Below, in pieces: positions 1 to 9,727 of a stretch of 64,000 bases of DNA; within the stretch, counting starts at the first letter, position 1, and every line of letters starts with the position of its first letter. The notes beneath the pieces were generated by a model. The model worked only from the letters and a program-made list of their open reading frames with translations. It was not told where the DNA came from and searched no databases. The translations under genes were made by a program, and so were the position numbers. This stretch comes from Tricholoma matsutake (taxonomy: Eukaryota > Basidiomycota > Agaricomycetes > Agaricales > Tricholomataceae). The DNA is taken from positions 11,098,001 to 11,162,000 of the forward strand of contig AP026541.1 of the NCBI GenBank assembly GCA_026075535.2, given 5' to 3'.

Positions 1-919
1 CTTATCTATAGCCTGTCACTCTCTTCCCTTTATGATTGCCCATTCAATATTTGAATGATTCCATTCTAAATATGGATCCTCCTTGCTCCAAGCAATTGCA
101 GGATGTGTAGTCAATGGAACAAAGGTTTCTCCTTTCCATTTTTGAAAATTAAATATCAGAGTGTTTTGTCTGTCTGCTGTTGCAATATGAGTGGAAAGAC
201 AGTCTTCATATTGCAATGTGGTACAAATCTAGTAGTTCTTGTTCTCTGAATTCTTGATGTAAAGCACCTGAGGCACCACCTGTAATCTTATTGCTATGGA
301 TTCCTGACAAGATAAGAGTGCCTTTAGCAGTAGTGCCTCTTGATAAAGCAGTATAATAACCTTGATGTGTTCTAGTCTCTGCAAGGTCAGCAACATTTCT
401 CTGTTGGGTTTTGCCTTGTGAAGCATAGTCTATCATAGCAAAATTTAGTAAAGCTTCAACTTGGTTTCAAGATATCACAAGAGAAGTATCATCTGTCAGT
501 TGGCAGGAAGTATTAGTTGTAGTTTTAACCAAGGGCACTACATTAAGAGGTAAGCCTGGAAGCTGCACAGGTTGAGTTGGGTTCACAAGTTTGAGAAATA
601 AAGTTTCTAGATGCATATCTTCTTCAGTGCCTTTGCTATATTCTCAACCATACACAGTTGTTTCTTGACCTTTTGTCATACAGAGTTCTGTTGCCACATG
701 GTGTCAAATCATAATTGGCATGCCCACACAAAGTGATAGTTTAGCAGGAATCAGTTTGGAATTTCTGCATGATGGACTGTGGCTGATTCCATATGTCAAT
801 TTGGTATGGTGCACAAGTTGCCTTCTGCCTGCTGCTCTTTTTGTTGTCTCATCATCATCACTAGATGGAATGGTGTCTTGAGACAAGAAATGGTTCAATT
901 GCTGGCCAGTTTCTGCTGC
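1..919 (-). pseudogene. Helitron RepHel helicase, C-terminal part
   Basis: On the minus strand, about 430 down to 206 encodes the end of a Pif1-type helicase (DYASQGK, ALSR, ITGGASGAL motifs) typical of basidiomycete Helitrons. The part from 919 to about 700 reads LAAETGQQLNHFLSQDTIP and IPAKLSLCVGMPIMI, which precedes it in such helicases. Another stretch (16-216) continues toward the window edge, so the C-terminus lies off the window. The frame is broken by several stops and shifts. The upstream part of the same gene is at 13465-15909; the two are separated by element W, whose 8-bp target duplication lies at 912-919. A non-functional remnant; the assignment as Helitron helicase is firm. Confidence 0.85.
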
Positions 920-2308
920 TAGTGAATGACATGGGTAACCCTGGGGTAAAAGAATCTGACCTGTACCCTTACCCATGCATACCCATACCCATGAATGAAG
1001 GGTAAGGGTAAGGGCGGATAAGGGTCAAGGGTACAGCTAGTGGTCATCACGGGTAACCCACGCACTCAGATGAGTGCCACAAACCCTTTATTTACTTATC
1101 TACTGTGTTTAGGTACTAATATACTTATTTTATTTTGGGGGGAAGCAACACCCCAAAGAAGGGGTAGCTTGTGGAAGCAGCATCTTATATATTGGTTGAT
1201 ATTTATTACTGTTTGGTTCCAGTAAATGAACATGAACAGTGACATGTGACATGTTCATGTTTGTTTACTGGAACCAAACAGTAATAAATATCAACTAATA
1301 TATAAGATGCTGCTTCCACAAGCTACCCCTTCTTCGGGGCATTGCTTCCCCCCAAATAAAATAAGTATATTAGTACCTAAACACAGTAGATAAGTAAATA
1401 AAGGGTTTGCGGCACTCATCTGAGTGCGTGGGTTACCCGTGATGACCACTAGCTGTACCCTTGACCCTTATCCGCCCTTACCCTTACCCTTCATTCATGG
1501 GTATGGGTATGCATGGGTAAGGGTACAGGTCAGATTCTTTTACCCCAGGGTTACCCATGTCATTCACTAGCAGCAGAAACTGGCCAGCAATTGAACCATT
1601 TCTTGTCTCAAGACACCATTCCATCTAGTGATGATGATGAGAATTTCTGCATGATGGACTGTGGCTGATTCCATATGTCAATTTGGTATGGTGCACAAGT
1701 TGCCTTCTGCCTGCTGCTCTTTTTGTTGTCTCATCATCATCACTAGATGGAATGGTGTCTTGAGACAAGAAATGGTTCAATTGCTGGCCAGTTTCTGCTG
1801 CTAGTGAATGACATGGGTAACCCTGGGGTAAAAGAATCTGACCTGTACCCTTACCCATGCATACCCATACCCATGAATGAAGGGTAAGGGTAAGGGCGGA
1901 TAAGGGTCAAGGGTACAGCTAGTGGTCATCACGGGTAACCCACGCACTCAGATGAGTGCCACAAACCCTTTATTTACTTATCTACTGTGTTTAGGTACTA
2001 ATATACTTATTTTATTTTGGGGGGAAGCAACACCCCAAAGAAGGGGTAGCTTGTGGAAGCAGCATCTTATATATTGGTTGATATTTATTACTGTTTGGTT
2101 CCAGTAAATGAACATGAACAGTGACATGTGACATGTTCATGTTTGTTTACTGGAACCAAACAGTAATAAATATCAACTAATATATAAGATGCTGCTTCCA
2201 CAAGCTACCCCTTCTTCGGGGCATTGCTTCCCCCCAAATAAAATAAGTATATTAGTACCTAAACACAGTAGATAAGTAAATAAAGGGTTTGCGGCACTCA
2301 TCTGAGTG
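761..2308. repeat. Direct-inverted-direct triplication of the Helitron/W junction
   Basis: Sequence 761 to about 1426 recurs at 1643-2308 with a constant offset of 882 bp and no difference that I can see. Between the two lies an inverted copy, so the order is flank, W end, inverted W end, inverted flank, flank, W end. Both copies include about 160 bp of Helitron sequence as well as W, so simple transposition cannot have made it. The 1643 junction follows a GATGATGATGAG run. Confidence 0.85.
848..1641. repeat. Long near-perfect palindrome, arms about 394 bp
   Basis: The sequence folds on itself around 1244 (spacer near ACAGTGACATGTGACATG). The outer arms (848-1055 with 1432-1641) match base for base. 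The inner arms (about 1056-1238 with 1250-1432) carry several mismatches, for example CAACACCCCA against CAATGCCCCG. So the inner fold-back is older than the outer arms. The outermost 72 bp on each side are Helitron sequence, not element W. Confidence 0.85.
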
Positions 2309-2712
2309 TAGGGACTACCATGGATGCATCCGGATAAATATCCATGGATGGTGGTCAAATTCTTGTGGATATGGATGATATCCATGGATTATCCACATCA
2401 TCCACAAATGTTACGATTTGTTATCTAGACCCGCAAGACCAGGCACTTCATTTTTCCTTTCTGACACGACATGACTCACTTCTGATGGAGACACCCCCTT
2501 GACCTGACTCCTGTTGATCGACATGCTGCACCACAGTATTCCGTGACATCGGACTCTGTGACATTGGACTCCTTGACATTGGACCCTTGATATCAGATCC
2601 GTGACATCGGACGCCTCATGCTTGGCATGAGGCTTACCATTCTATTGTTCCTTCTATATTTACTTGACAAGGATCTCGTACTCCGATTGGACGATAGACA
2701 TTCTCTGAACCG

Positions 2713-2756
2713 TATATAAGCTACAGTAATACTGCCTGTATTCCTTAGCTTGACCT
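2713..2756 (+). promoter_or_regulatory. Gypsy-1 TATA box, likely RNA start and self-primer
   Basis: TATATAAG at 2713-2720 is followed about 33 nt later by AGCTTGACCT (2747-2756). GCTTGACCT (2748-2756) is the exact complement of the site just inside the LTR (3048-3056). In Tf1-type elements the RNA 5' end folds back and primes minus-strand synthesis; spacing from TATA fits a start here. The start itself is inferred. Confidence 0.7.
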
Positions 2757-2794
2757 AATTCAAATAATGGTCTTAGACTCAACCAGAACACTCG

Positions 2795-3001
2795 ACAGCT
2801 TAGGAAGCCCCTAGCTGTGATAGCTTGAACTCGACAGTTGGAAAGCCTCCAACTGTGATACATGAACCGACGGTCTACTCAGAAAGCCTCTGAGTATGGA
2901 TAGCCGTATCGACTTAGGAAGCACCAAGTCCCAAACAGAACCCGATACAGTAAGAAAGCCTCTTACTGCAAGAACTGATACAGTTGGAAAGCCTCCAACT
3001 G
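2795..3001 (+). repeat. Array of six AAGCC-loop hairpins in the Gypsy-1 RNA leader
   Basis: Six hairpins every 33-42 nt: 2795-2818, 2834-2856, 2876-2896, 2911-2930, 2948-2968, 2981-3001. The loop is AAGCC (AAGCA in the fourth) and the stems differ while staying paired: ACAGTTGGA with TCCAACTGT; TACTCAGA with TCTGAGTA; CAGTAAGA with TCTTACTG; CAGTTGGA with TCCAACTG. All lie after the predicted RNA start, so they are in the genomic RNA leader. The 3' LTR carries the same array. Confidence 0.8.
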
Positions 3002-3047
3002 CAACATACGAAGACTAGGCTGAGTTGAGACCTATAGTCTTAACAAA

Positions 3048-3056
3048 AGGTCAAGC
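3048..3056 (+). promoter_or_regulatory. Gypsy-1 primer-binding site (self-priming type)
   Basis: AGGTCAAGC begins 2 nt after the 5' LTR end and pairs over 9 nt with the predicted RNA 5' end at 2748-2756. No TGG tRNA-type site follows the LTR. Confidence 0.65.
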
Positions 3057-3329
3057 CGATCTACGAAGTCCACCTACCTAGGTGCAGACACAACGTCTTT
3101 CAGACAAAGCCCAGACAGACCTCCAACCGGAGCATCATCATCAGGAAGAATCCTGTGGTATAGATACCAGGGTCGACTAGTACGATACTCGGAACCAGCA
3201 CAGAAGTGGTTCTCAAGGAGAACCAGTGACGAAGAACCCCGATACCTCGATGAAGAGGATTTTAGACCCTTCGATAAAGAAGAAACCCCAGAATGAGATC
3301 CATTCTCCCTATCCAATGACAATGCCAAC

Positions 3330-4181
3330 ATGTCTACCGAACCCACCACATCTACCAAGGAGATTAGAATCTGAACCCCCTCTGACTTCACAGGGGACCG
3401 AACAAGAACTGCAAAGTTCTTACAAGAAGTAAAACTCTATTTGAGAGTGAACCACAGAATCTATGACACCGATGAAAAGAAAATCATCTTTGCATTGTCA
3501 TTTATGAACGGAGGAACTGCCGTGCCCTGGGCACAGACATGGGCAGAAAGAGAGGACCTAGGAACTTGGTCAGCCTTTGAATCGGCGCTCAAGACAGCAT
3601 TTACGCCAATCGACGAAGCTGGCAGGGCCAGAACCGAGATGAAGACATTGAAGCAGGGACAGGACCTGGAGGACTACATTGCACAGTTCCGAATCCTGTG
3701 AGAGAAGGCGGGAATCAATGATGACACCACCCTCATCGAGCTCTTCATGGATGGGCTGAACCCAAGACTCCTCGAGAGAGTCTTTAACATGGAAACAATC
3801 CCCACCACGTTAGAAGGGATGATCAACACTGCCTCCAAGTATGACGGACAATGGAGAAGAGCAAGGGCCATAGCTAGGAAGGCACAAGAGGCCTTAGCAA
3901 GGAAGCTGCCCAACTCCAAATCAAAGGAAGGTCCACTCGAGATTAACCGACTCTCCAATCAAGAGAGGATTGAGCATATGAAGAAGGGATTATGCTTTGT
4001 GTGCCACCAACCGGGACACAGAGCAACCGAACATAAGAAAGGGGAGACAAGGACTGAGGACCGGCCTTTCCCAAAGAACAAAGGCAGAGAAGCCTACTTG
4101 AAGATCCAAGCGATCATGAAAGAACTCGACGAAGAAGGAAAGGAGAAAGCTCTCGCCTTAATAGGGGACGAGGGTTTTTAA
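3330..4181 (+). pseudogene. gag: Gypsy-1 gag (capsid and zinc knuckle), stops inside
   Basis: The first ATG in the gag frame is 3330. An open frame without ATG runs upstream almost to the LTR apart from a TGA near 3286. The retrotransposon-gag region includes LNGG-type NGGTAVPWAQTWA and LEDYIAQF. The zinc knuckle CFVCHQPGHRATEH (about 4000) is CX2CX4HX4H, with His in place of the last Cys, and is shared with Gypsy-2. In-frame TGA codons lie at 3372 and 3699. At 3699 Gypsy-2 has CGA, so this is a CpG transition; the 3372 TGA is also in Gypsy-2. Gag ends at TAA 4179 directly after a slippery heptamer. Confidence 0.85.
4172..4178 (+). promoter_or_regulatory. Slippery heptamer GGGTTTT for -1 frameshifting (Gypsy-1 gag/pol)
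   Basis: G GGT TTT sits in the gag frame immediately before the gag stop TAA (4179-4181). Shifting back one base opens a frame that runs without a stop into the protease ORF (4199 on). The same heptamer, phase and stop are at 47486-47495 in Gypsy-2. It matches the X XXY YYZ rule for -1 frameshifting; whether it works is untested. Confidence 0.7.
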
Positions 4182-7100
4182 AGAGGTGGCCTGCCTCGAT
4201 GCCAGGTACCACCGAACTCTCTGTCTGCTCTGTATTACTAGCCACTTTGAAGAATCAATCTATGCGTTTAGATATCAAAGTGCTAGGAGCAGGCAGGGGG
4301 AAAGCCGTCGAAACTGAAGCCCTAATCAACTCAGGAGCAGGAGGAATATTCATGAGCCATGAATTCGCAAAAAGCGGTGGATTTGAACTACACCCCCTGG
4401 AAAGGACAATCAGGGTCAAGAATGTAGATGGAACCCCAAACAAGAAGGGGGAGATCTCCCACTACACCAAAGGATTCTTAACGATCAATGGAAGATCGTT
4501 CCCAACAACCTTCCTCATTGCAGGATTAGGGAAGGAATCAGTTATCCTGGGTCTGCCATGGCTCAGAAGAATCAACCCAGTGATCGACTGGAGAATTGGA
4601 ACCTTCCAATTCCAAACGACCAACCGAACCCACCCAGAATTCTCATTTGGGAAAGGGAAAACCCTCATCGGAAGGGTGTGAATGGAGAAATCCGACAACA
4701 AACCTCTGGCTTGGCGCGGGAGAACAGTCAAAGAAGAAGGGAAGCCATTCAAAGAAATGACAAGAGAGGAGAAACGGGCATGGGCACAAAAGATGGTCGC
4801 CCAAGCAAAAGAAAAGATGGGCCTCAAGACAGAGGCAAAAGAAGAAGAGCAACTTACATGGCACCACCTAGCCACTAAAGAACTAGAAAAGCTTGCCCTC
4901 AAAAAGAAATGGAGGAACGAGGAACGGCTAACAAAATGCCGGAAAATTGCTGATAAAGCAAGGCAGATGGGAGAAGCCCTTCAGATGAAGCTGGGAAAGA
5001 ACACAGTACCCACCGAAACAAGGAGAGCAACAATCGAAGAAGTGGAGGATGAAGAGATTGCAGTCACGACTCTTCAAGATGCGGAGCCCATTGGGCCACA
5101 AGACGAAGAAGACACTGGGAAGGAAAACCCAGCACCGGAAAACCACAAACAGGCAAAGGAACAAGCAACGGAACAACTGGAAGGGACACCCAAACTAAAG
5201 ATCGAAGACGATGAGCTACTGGTCACCTACATCCAAGGAGAACCCATCATTGGAATATTCAAACCAGCTAGGACACCGCTGACAGAGGAATATGACAAGC
5301 CAAGATATGGATATTCTCAGACAACAAAGACAATCTCTCGGATCGTAAAGGCAAAAGGATCACCGCGATATGCTTATGGACAAAATATCTGGATTAGGGC
5401 AAAGACATCGGTCTCTCAACACCTGACACATAAGAAGGAAGGAGACCTCAAACAGAAGACCCTAGATGAACTACTCCCCGAACAGTACAAGGAGTACCGA
5501 TGGATATTCGAAAAGGAAGCATCGGAACGATTCCCAGAATCAAGACCCTGGGATCATGTGATCGAACTGAAAGTGGACTTTACGGCAAAGGATTGCAGGG
5601 TTTACCCATTGTCACTGGCAGAACAAAAGAAACTCGACGAGTTTCTCGACGAAAGCCTACAGAAGGGATACATTCGACCATCGAAATCACCCATGGCATC
5701 GCCATTCTTCTTCGTTGTGAAGAAGGACTTGGATGTGCTATGACCCTGCCAAGATTACAGGTATTTGAACAATGGAACGATCAAGAATACCTACCCACTG
5801 CCGCTGGTAGGAGACCTGTTGGACAAACTGAGAGGGGCGAAATGGTTTACAAAATTGGACATCCGATGGGGATATCACAATGTCAGAATCAAGGATGGAG
5901 ATCAATGGAAGGCAGCCTTCAAGACAAATCAGGGGCTGTTTGAACCAATGGTGATGTTCTTTGGATTATGCAACTCACTGGCAACTTTCCAGGCAATGAT
6001 GAACGAGATATTCTGTGACATGATCGGAGAAGGATGGCTCGTGATTTACATGGATGACATCCTGATATTCTCCAAGGATCAGAACGAACACCAGGAAAGG
6101 ACAAAGAGAGTACTGCAAAGACTGGCAGAAAATGACTTATACCTGAAGCCGGAGAAATGCAAGTTTGACGTCCACGAAGTGGAATTCTTGGGTCTGATCA
6201 TCCGACCCAATGAAATTGCCATGGACAACACGCAACTGGCAGGTATACAGGATTGGCCAACCCCGACAAACATAAAGGCAGTCAGATCTTTCCTGGGATT
6301 TGGAAACTTCTACAGGAAGTTTATCAGACATTTTGCGGAGACAAGCAGACCGCTTAATGAGCTGACAAAGAAGGACAAAATGTTCAACTGGACAACCAAA
6401 TGCAAACAGGCCTTTCAGACGCTGAAAAGGAAATTCACAGAAGCACCGGTACTGCTGATGCCAGACCTGACAAAGCCATTCACGATCGAATCAGACGCCT
6501 CAAAACACGCGACAGGAGGAGTGCTGAGACAAAGGGATACGAATGGAGACTGGCATCCATGCAGATACATATCGCATGCACTGACACCAATGGAACGGAA
6601 CTATGAGATATATGACAGGGAACTTCTGGCGATAGTACGATCGCTGGAAACTTGGAGACACTACTTGCTGGGTTCAGAACACCCAGTAGTAATCCTCTCA
6701 GATCACAAGAACCTACCGTACTTCTGGACGGCACAGAAACTGAACAGATGACAGGCAAGATGGAGCTTATTCCTATCGGAATTCGACTTGCAACTTGTCC
6801 ATGTACCTGGATCTCAGATGGTACAGAGCGATGCGCTATCATGGAGAGCGGACCATATACCGGAAGAAGACAACGATAATGAAGACGTCACAATGCTGCC
6901 AGAAACAGTATTTGTGAAATTCATTGACACAGAAATGCATGATCTACTTGCGGGTAGTATCATGAAAGACAATCTGGTAAAAAGCGCAATCGAGGCGCTA
7001 AAGACAAAAGGAACGCCGCTGATCAAATTGGCATTGGAAGATTAGAAAATAGAAGACGGCCTTCTATTCTTCCGAGACAGGTGCTACGTCCCAGACAACA

Positions 7101-8374
7101 GAGATCTACAGAGGAAGCTGGTGCAAAAATACCACGAAGGAGTAACCAGTGGACACCTGGGACAATGGCAGACAACGGAAATGATCAGGAGAGACTACTG
7201 GTGGCCAGGAATGATGACATACATCAAGAACTATGTTGCTGGATGTGCCACATGCCAGCAAATGAAGGTCAATACCCACCCGATGACACCCCCACTGCAA
7301 CCGATCAAATCCAAAGCGACAAGACCATTCGCGATGGTGACGACAGATTTCATAACCGACCTACCAGAGTCCGATGGTTATGATACACTCATGGTCATGG
7401 TAGACCATGGGCTTACGAAGGGGGTAATTTTTATCCCTTGCAGGAAAACTGTGGATGCACTGGGAGCAGCCACCCTCTACCTAGACAACGTCTACAAATG
7501 ATTCGGCCTCCCGGACAAGATCATCTCTGACAGAGACCCACAATTTGCCTCGCAGCTGTTCCAGGAGCTAGGAAGATTGCTTGGAATCAAGCTAGTGATG
7601 AGTACGGCATACCACCCCCAGACCGATGGAGAGACAGAACGGGTGAACCAAGAAGTAGAAGTGTACCTGCGGATCTTCTGCTCGAACAACCAGGAGAATT
7701 GGAAACATCTCCTCCCGACTGCAGAATTCACGCACAACCAGAGGACACACTCAGTACAGAGGAACTCCCCATTCTACCTCATGATGGGCTATGAGCCCAA
7801 GGCAATCCCCCTCCCCTACCTAAAGACAAACATACTGGCCATAGAAAAGTGACTTGTCGCACTGCAATGGGCCCAAGACGAAGCAAAGGCAACACATGAG
7901 TTAGCCAGACAGATGATGGCGGAAAGGACGACAAGACACTTCACCCCGTTCAAAGAAGGAGACAGAGTGTGGCTAGAGGCAAAGAACCTCAGAACGACTC
8001 ATGCAACAAAGAAGCTCGCACTGAAAAGAGAAGGACCATTCTCTATCGAGGAGGTCCTGAGCCCACTCTCCTACCGACTGAAGTTGCCAGAACAATGGAA
8101 GATACACCCGGTGTTCCACGCGGCACTCCTTTCCCCATATAAAGAAACCGAGACACATGGACCGAACTTCCCAGAACCGCCACCCGATCTGATAGAAGGC
8201 AAATCAGAATATGAAGTGGAAGCAATCATCGGACATAAAAAGAAAGGAAGGACCATGCACTTCTTAGTGAAGTGGGTCGGATACCCGACCTCAGAGAACT
8301 CATGGGAGCCTGAGGGAAACCTGAAACATGCCAAGACAATCCTAGGGGCATATAAACAGCGATGACAGCTGTAG
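4172..8374 (+). pseudogene. pol: Gypsy-1 pol: protease, RT, RNase H, integrase, chromodomain
   Basis: One frame from the frameshift site. Protease active site reads INSGAGG (4319 on; Asp replaced by Asn, where Gypsy-2 has DSGAGG). The basic linker (4680-5400) is long. RT (about 5560-6300) has [14 protein letters not shown] and an intact YMDD (6046-6060). RNase H follows ([14 protein letters not shown]). Integrase has the HHCC-type finger around 7150-7265 (CATCQQ), core Asp residues and [16 protein letters not shown]-terminal chromodomain (YEVEAIIGH, FLVKWVGYP, NSWEPEGNL) ends at 8365. Stops include 5741, 6749, 7043, 7498 and 7850; 6749 is CGA in Gypsy-2. Degenerate but nearly complete. Confidence 0.92.
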
Positions 8375-8419
8375 AACCCCCAAGACCAAAAACACCCACC
8401 AAACCAAAGAAACCACAGG

Positions 8420-8935
8420 ATGCTCCCCCCTCCATCGACACTACACCTACCACGAACCCCAGCAAGGACTTGGCGAATGGTCATTGACCAACAACCGATG
8501 ATGAACATACTCCCAGGCAGACCCTCGTGGATATGCCCACATGGGATTCCCTTCTGGATAACAAGGGACGACTGGATAAGAAGGATGTCCTCGACCTGTC
8601 CCAAATGCTGCCTCTTTGCCTGGAGGAGCATGAAGGTGGACTACACCTGGGTGAGGACCCAATATGAAGAGTGGTGTTTTGAGGAAGAGCAAGACGGGGA
8701 AGACTACATCTCAGAGGACTTCTGCGTCGACCGGACAGGGCTTCGCCCTGGTATGAGGCCACTGGCAGGTGTGAGCAGACCCCTATGGATCGACCTGCAG
8801 TGGAATACCCACTATGATGACGAGAGCGGATATAGCCTGGCGAAGAGGCTCCTGCTCAGAGAACATGGAGAGTTGGGAACACTGCTGCGCTCCAACCAAT
8901 TCCCTCAAACCCCACGACCCCACCCCACCTCCTGA
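8420..8935 (+). CDS. Gypsy-1 extra 3' ORF, 171 aa, unknown
   Basis: An open frame of 171 codons lies between the chromodomain stop and the polypurine tract. It is acidic near its middle (EEWCFEEEQDGEDYISEDF) and has one CPKCC motif but no family that I recognise. Gypsy-2 carries a different ORF at the same place (51453-52233), although sequences on both sides match. It is in the pol frame, beyond two stops (8363 TGA, 8372 TAG). It could be a third gene of the element or chance coding; expression is unknown. Confidence 0.45.
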   Translation: MLPPPSTLHLPRTPARTWRMVIDQQPMMNILPGRPSWICPHGIPFWITRDDWIRRMSSTCPKCCLFAWRSMKVDYTWVRTQYEEWCFEEEQDGEDYISEDFCVDRTGLRPGMRPLAGVSRPLWIDLQWNTHYDDESGYSLAKRLLLREHGELGTLLRSNQFPQTPRPHPTS

Positions 8936-8980
8936 CTAGGGAGGAGAAAGAGATTTTGATCGAAGTCAGTGACTTTGAAG

Positions 8981-8995
8981 ATAGAGAGAGGGTGA
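8981..8995 (+). promoter_or_regulatory. Gypsy-1 polypurine tract
   Basis: ATAGAGAGAGGGTGA abuts the 3' LTR start TGTTAC at 8996. Gypsy-2 has AGATGGGAGGTGA at the same place. Primer for plus-strand DNA. Confidence 0.7.
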
Positions 8996-9722
8996 TGTTA
9001 CAATTTGTTATCTAGACCCGCAAGACCGGGCACTTCATTTTTCCTTTCTGACATGACATGACTCACTTCTGATGGAGACACCCCCTTGACCTGACTCCTG
9101 TTGATTGACATGCTGCACCACAGTATTCTGTGACATCGGACTCCATGACATCAGACTCCATGACATTGGACTCCTTGACATCGGACCCTTGATATCAGAT
9201 CCATGACATCGGACACCTCATGCTTGGCATGAGGGTTATTTGCTATTGTTCTTTGACATGCTGCGCCGCAGCACTCCATGACATCAGATGCCTCATGCTA
9301 GGCATGAGGCTTACCATTCTATTGTTCCTTCTATATTTACTTGACAAGGATCTCATACTCCGATTGGACGATAGACATTCTCTGAACTGTATATAAGCTA
9401 CAGTAATACTGCCTGTATTTCTTAGCTTGACCTAATTCAAATAATGGTCTTAGACTCAACCAGAACACTTGACAGCTTAGGAAGCCCCTAGCTGTGATAG
9501 CTTGAACTCGACAGTTGGAAAGCCTCCAACTGTGATACACGAACTGATGGTCTACTCAGAAAGCCTCTGAGTACGGATAGCCATATCGACTTAGGAAGCA
9601 CCAAGTCCCGAACAGAACCCGATACAGTAAGAAAGCCTCTTACTGCAAGAACTGATACAGTTGGAAAGCCTCCAACTGCAACATATGAAGACTAGGCTGA
9701 GTTGAGACCTATAGTCTTAACA
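8996..9722 (+). repeat. Gypsy-1 3' LTR
   Basis: 727 bp, 90 bp longer than the 5' LTR. The extra length is in U3: one or two more GACATCGGACTCC units and a duplicated stretch around the CCTCATGC palindrome (about 9215-9310). The hairpin array and TTAACA end are kept. Most other differences from the 5' LTR are C/T or G/A. Confidence 0.93.
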
Positions 9723-9727
9723 ACAAA

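Larger units (their letters stand above)
2409..3045 (+). repeat. Gypsy-1 5' LTR
   Basis: 637 bp, TGTTACGATT ... GTCTTAACA. U3 holds irregular repeats of GACATCGGACTCC and a palindrome CCTCATGCTTGGCATGAGG (near 2617) that is conserved in Gypsy-2 as CCTCATGCTAAGCATGAGG and may be a regulatory site. TATA box at 2713, likely RNA start about 2747, then a hairpin array. Confidence 0.93.
2409..9722 (+). mobile_element. Gypsy-1, chromodomain Ty3/Gypsy element, almost full length
   Basis: LTRs at 2409-3045 and 8996-9722 begin TGTTAC and end TTAACA, and the element is flanked by the 5-bp target duplication ACAAA (2404-2408, 9723-9727). Order inside: primer site, gag, frameshift site, protease, RT, RNase H, integrase, chromodomain, an extra ORF, polypurine tract. 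This is a chromovirus layout. Stops in gag and pol make it dead. Gypsy-2 (45768-52814) is a second copy of the same family. Confidence 0.93.

Noticed and set aside
960..1020. ACCCATACCC/GGGTAAGGGTA runs here and near 13400, 16600, 16900, 21850 and 24200 as telomere repeats
   Set aside because: Units are irregular, both orientations occur in one place, and they sit just inside the ends of hAT-like elements.
1040..1225. Identical 61-codon frames at 1040 and 1922
   Set aside because: Products of the duplicated fold-back DNA; begin with GTG, no protein features.
3074..3391. Antisense frames conserved in Gypsy-1 and Gypsy-2 (3074-3391 and 46388-46672), and plus-strand frames 3226-3432 and 46540-46746
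   Set aside because: They overlap the leader and gag start and are similar only because the DNA of the two copies is similar; no protein family or splice signals.
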